A stretch of DNA of 64,000 bases from [Phialemoniopsis] sp. UDSM-2020 (Eukaryota; Ascomycota; Sordariomycetes; Thyridiales; Thyridiaceae), in contig JAEILZ010000008.1 in the NCBI GenBank assembly GCA_018873225.1, positions 434,001 through 498,000 of the forward strand, written 5' to 3'. The position numbers were made by a program, and so were the translations under genes. The notes under the pieces are model-generated. The model saw only the letters and a list, made by a program, of their open reading frames with translations. It did not search any database and had not been told where the DNA came from. This document shows positions 1 to 9,200 of this stretch, piece by piece. Each line of letters begins with the position of its first letter. Position 1 is the stretch's first letter.

Positions 1-548
1 TTAGCTGTACTTACGAGCTGAGATGCAGGTATGATTGGGACAAGGGGTAAGGCGGATCTCAGCACGACGTGTCTTCTCTCCGAATCCATTTTGTCCTCAG
101 GTTGCTGTGGGGTGATCTGGTCAACCAGGACGTAGCGCGACACTGGTCCGCCATGGTTGAAAGAATCATAAGCCTGCTGTAAACCTTTCAGAACTCCATC
201 TTGGTTCACCATCTTGAACACAAATGTTTCTGCCCCGAAATATTCTTGTAAGGTAATCGGCTTCCATAGGCGCCCCTCAATGTAGGGAATAAGGCGATTA
301 ATATCATCATTGAGCGCATCTACAACCCAAGTTTCAAAGTCGTTGAGAAGGTCCGGATCCTGGTCAAGATTGTCGGTAAAGTCGTGAAAAGTGTCCGTCA
401 ACGAGCCATCGCCGACAAGATCGTCGGCCGAAATGAGAACAATGAATCGACGATTCTAACACATGAAAGTGTAGATTATGTTGTCGCTGCGATTATCGAG
501 ATCAAGGGTGGTAAATGAATACGCGGTCGGGGGCTGATCAGTAGCCAT
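1..548 (-). pseudogene. N-terminal fragment of a fungal protein-kinase-type gene, interrupted by a nonsense codon, running off the left edge
   Basis: Read leftwards from an ATG at 548, the sequence gives about 180 codons of normal-looking protein in one frame, broken only by a TAG at 456-458 after 30 residues. Downstream of the stop the frame continues as acidic, well-formed protein (for example DLLNDFETWVVDAL and LQEYFGAETFVFKM). A splice-donor-like GTAAGT lies at the very edge (about position 12), so the gene probably continues outside the window. The style resembles the N-terminal extension of fungal kinase-like proteins; that is recollection of the family, not proof. A single point change could have created the stop, so this is probably a recent pseudogene. 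A start downstream of the TAG or an allelic difference are alternatives. The adjacent kinase gene on the same strand supports a local kinase-gene theme. Confidence 0.45.
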
Positions 549-839
549 GGTGTGAATGGCGATGAGCAGGTTGAGACTGCTGCGGGGTCTGATGACGACC
601 AGACGGAAAGGTTGGTCGGAATACAAGGGCGCTGGGCGAGAAATGGTAGATCAAAGTGGGCTTAGTGAATACGGTCAGGATCTTTTGAGCAGCTGCACGA
701 GAAGGAACACGCGCCGCTCAATGCAGCCACGGAGCTCGACCACTTGCCCTACGGTTTGAAAGTGCGCGCTCTCCATGATGGTGATCCACATGCCGGCTCC
801 CTGGCTATCACAGACAGCTCGCTGCGACAACTTGCTGCT

Positions 840-2466
840 CTAACGCAGAATATCTGCCCCGTCAATCAGCCTACACCTCCTTGGTAATCTTCTTCCCTGG
901 ATGTTGGCCCGTGACCTCTCCCGCGAAGCAGCACGAACGGGCTTCTTAGTCTTCCCGGCAGTGGTTGCATGCCTATGATTTGTGACTACGCGGAAAGAAA
1001 CGGGGTCCAAAGCCGACGTTGCCGTAACATCATCTTCTATCGGTGGAATTCTGGTCCGGGTAGTGAGGAGGTCCTTATATCCATAGTGATGAAGGAGCAT
1101 CTGCGCCGCGGAAGCTCGCCTTGATACGTCCACTCTTGCCATGGCTCGCACTGGCCAAAGCCTGTGTCCCTCGTTCTTGGCCATCTCCGCGACTGCTCTC
1201 CAACCTGAGTCCACGGACGCGAGATTGATCTGGCGAAAGTCTTCGTCCAGCAACCAAGCCAGTGTGGCATACAAAGACCATACATCAATCTTTGTGGTCT
1301 GCTGTCCTCCCTGACACATCTCTGGAGCCAAAAAGCGCAAAGTGCCAGACAAGGTTCCAGCCATACTCTGCCAGTTGGCGAGTCCGAAGTCGGCCAACTG
1401 AAAGTCCCAGCTTCCGTTTCTCTCGAAATAAAGAATGTTCTCAGGTTTTACGTCGCGATGGATGATGCTCTTGGCAGTCAGAAAGTCAAGGGCTGCGAGC
1501 ACTTGAGGAAGCATGCGCTCGGAGATCGCGCTTGCCTTGCTGGGGCTCTGCAAGGCAAGGGCCTGCAAGTTTCCATCAGCTAAGTTGGTGAAGACATGGA
1601 CGGTCGAGCCAGACTCCCACCAGCTGTCAATATACTGGACAACACGCTCCTAAACGAAGATTAGCAGAGTTCCTCAGGTGAAGGGGAAGTCTCACATGTT
1701 TTACTGCACACAACACCTCGATCTCACGCTTGACGTTGGCCCGTTCTCCTGGACTCATCAGGCACAGCGGGCGATTTATTGTCTTGACAGCGATGAGATT
1801 ACCGGAATCTATGTCAATAGCTTTGTAAACCTTGCCAAAGGTTCCGCACCCGAGAATATCAAGCATATTGAATCGCATGGGTAGTTTCTGTGCTCCGCTG
1901 GTGTGGATTCTTGTCTCCCTTATCGACTGTAGGGTTGTGGCGACATCGTCGATGGTCCGTGCAAGGTGTTCAGGAGGCGGCACGGTGAGTCGCTGGGCGT
2001 TGCTGTTCTGGACCTCAACTTGATCTTGGACAAGCCAATGCAACTCAAATAAATAAAGGTCCCTCTTCTCGCCACCTATCCCGATTTTCAGATTGTATTC
2101 GGGGTGTACAACCACTTGGCGCCGAGGACGCCCGTGCTCAAACGGGTAAATGCCGAACACCTCGCAAGACTGATTCGATGAACGGTTGCAAAATAACACA
2201 ACCTTGCTTCTTTCATGGATCTCAAATGAACAATGAATTCTTGAGAGCATCAGGTTTGGAATCTTGATGTCGCCTTCGCGGCCGATGGTGACAAGAGTAT
2301 GCGGTTCGCGCGATGAGGAGGAATGGCCACCGATTTCAAAACCAACGACGTTGTCATGCAATGCAACATATGGTAAATGATCAGCATTTTCAAGGAGTGA
2401 TCTTGTGGCTGGATTGGAGGGTACAAGGAGGAATAGTGGCGGAGCACCTAGGCCGCGCGATGGCAT
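840..2466 (-). CDS. FHA-domain serine/threonine protein kinase
   Basis: Two exons (2466-1696, 1649-840) flank a 46-nt intron (GTGAGA...TTTAG with a CTAAT branch site), giving 526 residues. Residues about 58-125 form an FHA phosphopeptide-binding domain (IGREGD followed by SRIHCSF). A full kinase domain follows: glycine loop LGCGTFGKVY near 205-214, K228 in LIAVKTI, HRDVKPEN with D323 and N328, DFG at D344, and APE near 365-367. All catalytic residues are present, so it should be active. A basic C-terminal tail follows. FHA plus kinase is the plan of the Rad53/Cds1/Chk2 checkpoint family, but this copy is divergent and sits in an accessory region next to a broken kinase-like fragment. An orthologous checkpoint role is therefore not assured. 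Neighbouring short open frames on the other strand are shadows. Confidence 0.85.
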
Positions 2467-3348
2467 GACGAGCGGGAGGGTGATAAGATACTTGCAAGTA
2501 AGGTAATAGATGGTCTGGAACGAGGGAGGCCAAGATGATTCTGAATCATCAACAACCAGAGTGTCTGAAATAATCGAGTGTAAGAATGCTGCTCCTTATA
2601 CTTCATCGCTACGAGTATGGTGAGCCGAAACATCATCAAAAGTCGCGGTGGCTACACAAACCGACCAAGCACATCTAAACATCAGCAGTTTCATGAGAAC
2701 AAAGGGACCTCCGGGGCTGAAGTCAGCCAGCCAGCCATTGAATTGAACCACTAGTACTATCCTTGCAATTTCCTTCGCGGTTGGTTCCGACAGCAGAAAG
2801 TTCTTGCAACCTCTTGCCTCTAAGCGATTCGTACCATGTGAAATGGCAGCAGCTTACCTGCCAGGGTCTGTTGCATATCATGCCCGAAATCATCTCAGTA
2901 CTGGCCAACTACTTTCAGCTGGCTGATTAGCCCTGTCAGGGGCCTAAAAAGGCAAAGAACGGGCCCCATAGAATATTCTCGGCCAGTTACGGCAGACAAA
3001 GAGCATTGCGGCTCAAGTACAGTGACCAGGGCTTGCTGTTTGTTGATGCTGTGTTGAGTGTATCGCGACTTTTTGTTCAGCCCACTCCTAGTCTGCTCTG
3101 GCCACCTAAATTACTAGTCTATGACGGATCCGGCGGCCCCCGCGTTCCCCCTGTATCAAAGAGCCAAGATGAAAGCCAGTATCGCGATTGACTGTCCGTG
3201 CTTTGGGACAAAATGGCTGTCAATATTTCTTTGTCTCCTGCCTGCGTTTTGACCGCTGACCCTTTCCCTCACAAAACTACAACGATGGATATTCACCTAC
3301 GTTTGACGAGTTGAATTTACGTCGTACTGGTTGCTTCCACTAAAAAGT
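2467..3348. other. intergenic region, no gene seen
   Basis: 882 bases between the divergent FHA-kinase gene and the tryptophan-rich protein gene. Only short frames without recognisable domains are present. It presumably holds both promoters; no specific element could be assigned. Confidence 0.5.
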
Positions 3349-4647
3349 ATGCCAACGCAGTACGGTTACGGTATCCTCGAACTCCACGAGGCCATCGCCA
3401 AGCTGGAGGACCCGATACGGCTAGAAAGGCTCCGAGCCAGATTCGATCGATCTCCGCCGCCTGTCCCATCTGGTACGACGACACTGCCTGATGAGATAGG
3501 CTCATACAGAACGCCAGAAGACCCAGTGGAACGCCAGAAACGCGAGTTGGAATCTGCCTGGCGGGCTTCAAGGCCCAGGGAGCAGTTCTGGCATCAGTGC
3601 CGAGCAGAGCGCGATAGACTTGTGCTGGATAGCCCTTACGGCGGCGCATACTCGTTCGAGAGGCTGCCGGCCATCATTGTGAGGAATGCGTGGGTTGAGC
3701 AGGGCATCTGGAAAAGCGAGTGGGGCAGGAATGTTCCGTACGATGAACAGTGGAAGCACGAAGACCAGTCAGAAGATGAGGTTGACCCTCCCACTGCGGT
3801 CGACCTTCATGTTCCCGCCGCGGCCGACCCTCGTGTGCACGCCGCAGTTGCCCTTTTCGCGTTGGCAGCTACTAGGCCGCCTCCGCCGACAGACATCCGG
3901 AGACATAACAAGGCACGACGCCTGGAGCGCGACCGAGAGGCGTCGCGGCCGCTACCCCAATTTCAGTACCAGGTGGCCCGGATGTGTGAGCACCTCATGT
4001 GGCTGCGTCGGCCAGGTCTAGCGGCAGTGCAAGAGCCGCCTGACCTCGGGACCATGGCTTATCGGAAGGTCAAGGGTCTATGGGTGGAATGGGGGATCTG
4101 GAACCCTGCATGGGGTGTGCTCCCCGGTAGGACATGGAAACATGAGCACCCGTTTGAGGACATGCTGCGCATCGAGTTACCCGAAGCCTTGGGTTTGGCC
4201 CCGCAGGCAGCCGTTGCTCCTACAGAGGTCGATTTGAGGCCGATCCGAGAGCTAGCATGGAACGGCGAGCCTCGGCCACCCTCAGTTGCCAGCGACGACT
4301 CTCTGATCGGTTGGAGACCTAGGATGGATAACCCAATGGCTTCTGATACGTCGTCGCTGTCCGAGCCGATCCCCAAGTTCCTAGAGCCACGCCCAGAGGC
4401 GAGGGACTTTCCGATTGTTCGTCTGTTCACCAGGCCCGAAGAGCTGGGAGACGAGACCCAGCCTTCCTTAACGACCTCTGCTCCTACCATCAACACGAGA
4501 CAGGCTGTTGTGCACCCTCGCCGAAGCTCTCGAATCTCGGCCAAGATGGCATGCCAAGAGCCAGGACACACATACGGCGCCCACGGAAGCTCAGAGAAGA
4601 AGAAGATCACGCGTTCAAAGGGACCGAGAAAACGGAGAAAATGTTGA
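3349..4647 (+). CDS. hypothetical protein with two W-x(2)-GIW-x(3)-WG repeats
   Basis: Intronless frame of 432 residues from the first in-frame ATG at 3349. No known enzyme domain is visible. Two imperfect repeats stand out. The first has WVEQGIWKSEWG followed by QWKHED (3689-3764) and the second has WVEWGIWNPAWG followed by TWKHEH (4083-4151). Each is preceded by a Val-Arg/Val-Lys segment, so they look like a duplicated module of roughly 100 residues. The C-terminal part is proline- and serine-rich and ends in a strongly basic KRRK-type tail that could act as a nuclear localisation signal. Function is unknown. Similar tryptophan-rich hypothetical proteins are familiar in accessory regions of Sordariomycete genomes, but I cannot name a family. 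Codon use is normal and the frame is intact, so it is probably a real gene. Confidence 0.6.
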   Translation: MPTQYGYGILELHEAIAKLEDPIRLERLRARFDRSPPPVPSGTTTLPDEIGSYRTPEDPVERQKRELESAWRASRPREQFWHQCRAERDRLVLDSPYGGAYSFERLPAIIVRNAWVEQGIWKSEWGRNVPYDEQWKHEDQSEDEVDPPTAVDLHVPAAADPRVHAAVALFALAATRPPPPTDIRRHNKARRLERDREASRPLPQFQYQVARMCEHLMWLRRPGLAAVQEPPDLGTMAYRKVKGLWVEWGIWNPAWGVLPGRTWKHEHPFEDMLRIELPEALGLAPQAAVAPTEVDLRPIRELAWNGEPRPPSVASDDSLIGWRPRMDNPMASDTSSLSEPIPKFLEPRPEARDFPIVRLFTRPEELGDETQPSLTTSAPTINTRQAVVHPRRSSRISAKMACQEPGHTYGAHGSSEKKKITRSKGPRKRRKC

Positions 4648-4892
4648 GCGAACAACGCCGGACGGAGGATGGCTGTTCGGCGTCAGTGACATGCATCATG
4701 TGGCGCACTGGCGGGACTGACTTGGTGATAAAGGGCTGTTAGGATACGCTCATTGATCGAGGCATCCTTGTTTTATTATTGATCTCCACATCCCTTTTGG
4801 TATTCTGAATTATAAGCAATGTAATCTGCCTCGAGAAACTCATATAGAACTTCAGCCCGGCTCCCTTCTGAACACCCGAGTGGGCAAGAAAA

Positions 4893-5948
4893 TCAGACGG
4901 TAATGTTTCCCTTCATCACCATAACGGCCGTGCCTCCAAGGATGACCTTCTCAATCACGTCATCCCCATCGCTATCCCAGCCCAACTTGACCTCGATGTC
5001 AATAACACTCTCCCTTCCCATCTCTACACCCTGGGTGATCTGGTACTTTGTCGATCCACCAGAATTGCCCCCGTCTCCGGCCTTCAGCATGGTCAGGTAG
5101 CACGTCAATGCAGACGCCGCGCTTCCAGTGGCCGGGTCCTCAATGACCTCCTCGACCATGCGCGTGCGGATCCGCTGAACGCCGTCCGCCTCGGGCTGGT
5201 TGACGTAGTAGTACCTACCCACAAAACCCCGACCCCAGTCGCCCTCGTCCAGCAGGCCCGCCTGCGCGAGGCCCGCCCTCGCGGGGCGCACCTGCGCGAG
5301 CTGCTCGAGCGTCTCGAGCTCGACGAGCAGGAACGCCATGCCCTGCACGATGGACACGAGGGGCGCAAACCGCTCGGCCGCGCGGATGGCCGGGTCCGCC
5401 GACAGCCACTGCGGCTCGGGCTGCATGTCGCCGACCGTCGACGCGTGGATGTGCACGTCGTGCGGGATCTCGGCGTTGACGGCGCTCTGCCCGTGCAGCT
5501 CGATGGGGATGAGCCCCGCCTTGGTGCGCAGGGCGCGGATGTGGCCGAGCCGTCGCTCGCGCAGGAGCAGGTAGGCGCTGCCGATGGTGGGGTGCCCCGC
5601 GAAGGGGATTTCGGCGTCGGTGATGAAGATGTCGATGTCGATGGTGTCGGCCTCGGTGGTGTCGGGCTCGTGCAGGAAGACCGTCTCGGACAGGTTGAAC
5701 TCGCGCGCGATGCGCTGCTTGGCGGCCTGGGTCAGGGCGGCCCGGCTCAGCGAGGCGGGCACGGAGACGACGGCGAGCGGGTTGCCGAGGTACCGGGTGC
5801 CGGTGAAGACATCGAGGGTGGTGAATGGCAGGCTGATGCCGGCGGCCCGGACCCGGCTGGACGGCGGGACCGGAGATGACGATGGCCTTGGCGAGGGCGA
5901 CGGAGACGCCCTGCTCCGGATCGGCAGGTTGGCAGATGTGCTAGCCAT
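4893..5948 (-). CDS. PhzF-like phenazine biosynthesis family isomerase
   Basis: Single-exon gene of 351 residues starting at ATG 5948. It has the PhzF fold signatures: LDVFTGTRYLGNPLAVV near 45-61, FNLSETVFL with the presumed catalytic glutamate E88, the GHPT loop at 118-121, and DPATGSAA at 271-278. The first ~38 residues are a Ser/Pro/Arg-rich extension not expected in bacterial PhzF and could be a targeting or disordered region. The family performs isomerisation of dihydro-aromatic or related acids; in fungi such proteins are mostly of unknown substrate. The GC-rich sequence produces a long open frame on the opposite strand (5445-5879), which I consider a shadow. No phenazine gene cluster surrounds it. 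Confidence 0.9.
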   Translation of the reverse strand: MASTSANLPIRSRASPSPSPRPSSSPVPPSSRVRAAGISLPFTTLDVFTGTRYLGNPLAVVSVPASLSRAALTQAAKQRIAREFNLSETVFLHEPDTTEADTIDIDIFITDAEIPFAGHPTIGSAYLLLRERRLGHIRALRTKAGLIPIELHGQSAVNAEIPHDVHIHASTVGDMQPEPQWLSADPAIRAAERFAPLVSIVQGMAFLLVELETLEQLAQVRPARAGLAQAGLLDEGDWGRGFVGRYYYVNQPEADGVQRIRTRMVEEVIEDPATGSAASALTCYLTMLKAGDGGNSGGSTKYQITQGVEMGRESVIDIEVKLGWDSDGDDVIEKVILGGTAVMVMKGNITV

Positions 5949-6267
5949 GTCTGTCTGACCGTAGAAGCACTGCGAAAGAGTGGAAGATTGGGGTTGCGCA
6001 GACCTAGGACTCCCGCGAATGTCGATGACTCTTTTCTTGGCTCAAGTTCAGCTCGGCGGGGTTGTGAATGCCTTGCTTACATAATGGCCAGACTAACAGA
6101 CAGGCCAGGAGACTTGGCGAGAGAACTCACAACAACACGAAAGCTCAGTCTCAGAGGTGAATGGGGATAGAAAACCTTTGATTATCTTCAAATCATGAAT
6201 GCGTAACTTTCAGTTCAACATTTCGTGAAAGCGAGAAGACCCGATCCCTCCCCCGGATGTCCGTCAC
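5949..6267. other. intergenic region upstream of the PhzF-like gene
   Basis: 319 bases between the start of the PhzF-like gene and the end of the STAND receptor gene on the same strand. Probably the PhzF-like promoter; no distinct element seen. Confidence 0.5.
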
Positions 6268-9200
6268 TCATCTTATTAGCTTGAAAAGAGACTCCTTCTT
6301 TCGGTCCTCTTCATATCTGCTCACGTCGTACTTGAAAGGCTTTGCCGGGTCGTTGCCAAAGTTTGCTATAATTTGTGCCACTGCCGGCCCGATTCCCACG
6401 CATGGAAACACTCGGCCTTGCTTGAGATTCACGAAACCATCGCCTGGACCAAGATCAGCCAACGTCCTGGAGGAGGACTCATGTCAAGGAGTGACTCACC
6501 AACTAGCTCTCCGTTCTTGGTGAAGAAAATTGTTTTCTTGTCAGAGTCTATCCCACAACCCACCGTGTCCGGGTTCCGCCAGGTCGGTCCTTCAACGTCA
6601 TGAAGATCGTCGTTTCTGTCAAAGTTGAAGAGGCCGCCGTCATCGCTATGGTAACCCCAAGTCGGCCCGTTGCAATCTCTCCAGCCGGGCATGTTATTCA
6701 ACAATACATATTTGTTCGAAAAGCCTATTCCTACAGCTCTGCAATAGGGTTAGAAACTTTGTTTGTGTGTGCCCTGTCCACATAGAACTTACGTGGCCCT
6801 TCGCAGGGGCATCAAGATAGTGACTTCAAAGTAGTAACGTGTCGTGCCAAACGGGACAGGATGGTTCGCACGACACATTCCATAGCCCCAAGAGGCTGGA
6901 TCTGGAAAGTTCAGTTAGTTTGCTTCAGAAACAAAGTGTATTCATTGGGATTTCTTTACTAAGCCGCATCAATTCCAAGTCGTCGATAATGATGATATTC
7001 TTCCAGCCAACATCCCAAGCTGACGGCCTGTGTCCGATAAGCACCTCTTGCTTCGTGCTAAACTTGTCTAGCATATCATCCGTGTCAAATCGGCCCAAAA
7101 GCTGTATGATGGCGTGCTTTTGACACTGTATCGCTAGTGCGAGGGGGCTCCAGCCATGGTCGTCTTTGTCTGACGCTTTTTCGCCGAGGATTGCAAGGAT
7201 GTCTTGACACGCATTCAACGCGCCTACCTCAATGGCGATATCAAGGATTGCAAGCCCGACTTCGGACGCGGTCACGGGATCTTGTTGCACCAGATAGATT
7301 GCCAGGAGTCGATATGTCCAAGTTGCGAAAAGGCCTTGCTTTTGCATCTGTGCCACAGCGGTATGAAGCGGAGTGAGCCCGTCTTGGTCTCTCGCCAGAG
7401 GATCCGCACCATGCTCCACGAGCAATTCGGCGGCCCCGAAGTGGCCCCGACGGGCTGCTGAGTGCAGAGCTGTCCGACCGTTGCGATTAACCTGAGCAGT
7501 CAAAACGGCACCATCGCCGACCTGGAGAAGGAGCTTGACGATTTCATCTTTCCCGCGGGCTGCACTCCGGTGCAGAGGTGTATGTCCCGTGATGTCCAGT
7601 TCCATCAGAATGCTCCTGTCGCCGCCCTGGGTCTTTAGGGCGTCCAGCAACACGCGCACCACCTCTGCGTTATCTTTGTACGCTGCCATGCTGATTGCAT
7701 TGCGGAGTTGCTTGTCCTTCAGGGTGACATCGGCATTGAACTCCAGTAGCGTCTTGACCAGGTCCAGGTTTTCTAAATCAATGGCTTCGTGTAAAGCAGT
7801 CCGGCCGAGCACATCCTCGCCGTCGTTCACGTCAGCGCCTGCCTTGAGCAGCATCCGAGCAGCCAAGACGTGGCCCGCCCGACACGCCTCGTATAAAGGG
7901 CCTTGGCTGTCGTTATCCTGCTCATTGACGTTGGCTCCCTTGTCCAACAGAAGTTTCAGTATGTTGACTGGCGCATTGGCCCAAACAAACAGCGAATGAA
8001 GAGCCGTCTCTCCGATGCCGTCGCGGACATTGACGTCCACTTTCGGGTGGTCCAAGATGGCCTTAATGTTCTCATAGTGCCGGCGCCTCACCGCAAAGTG
8101 AAGAGCCGTGTACCCTTCGTCGTTGGCCACGGTTGGGTCCGCACCCCTGGACATTAGAAACCGCAGCTTGTCTGTTGAACCATCGTAATCCAAAAGGTTT
8201 TGCATTGGGGTTGTCCCATCAGAACCATCGATGTGATTGACATTTGCACCGTTGTTGACTAGAAGCTCCAGGCCGACCCAGTCTCCCCCACCCGTGCAAA
8301 CCATGATCAGCGGTGTAGATCTGTTCTCGTTGAGGACCTCGAGATCACCGCCGTTGTCAATGTACTTTTGCATGTAATGCAACAGACCGTATCGTGCAGC
8401 TACATGGATGGGCTCATCAAAGGTATCGAGACCCCTCCAGGTAAGCACCCGTTTCTGCCAGACCTTGAATGCGGTAGGGTTGGCATGTAGAAAAGTCTCT
8501 ATCTCGTTGTAGAGCGTTGCCCAGTCATCCTCGTTGCGCTCGTCTTTGGGCCAGAGCCTCTCTGCCTCTCTGACGTGGTAATGCCAGTGGGTCAGTTCAT
8601 AACGAATAGCGTCCTCGTTGTTGCGATCCTGATGTTCGTAAGGGGCAGCACGTCCGACCGATCCTGCATCAGTTGGAGCATAGACGACTGAATCCGTACC
8701 GTCATTATCCTTTGTCTGGGGCTCAACGGGCGCGACATCTGGCTTATCCGCGCCTTCGTTCGGGTTAGTAGCCTCGGGCTGTTTCTCAGCCTGATCTATC
8801 CCTGGGTCTTCCAGTGCTGTCGAATGATTAGGACCTTCTGGAATGGTTTCCATAGGCTGATCGCGCACAGGTTCCTGGTCCTGGGGTTCGTTTTCAGTTG
8901 GCTCGGGTGTCTCCGGCTCCTCAAGAATGGCTTCTTCCCTTGTGGCAGCACGAGACTTTTCATGTTCGTCCAGAATGCTCTTCGGCAAGAACACGCGCTG
9001 GAATGACCGACAATTCAAGTTCTTCAGGCAATGTATAGCCATGAACAGGTGACCTTCCTTTGGGCCAGCCTCGACTGTTGACAGAGCTCCGATGCGCTCC
9101 CGGCACTTTGGACAAAGCGTTTCTTCCTGGTGGTGGTGCTTTGCCTGACTAATGACAAAGTCTCGAACGGAGGCGTGTTGAAGAGATATATGGTCCTCTT

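Noticed and set aside
5445..5879. Long open frame opposite the PhzF-like gene
   Set aside because: Gly/Asp/Val-rich translation typical of a GC-rich antisense shadow; the other strand has clear family motifs.
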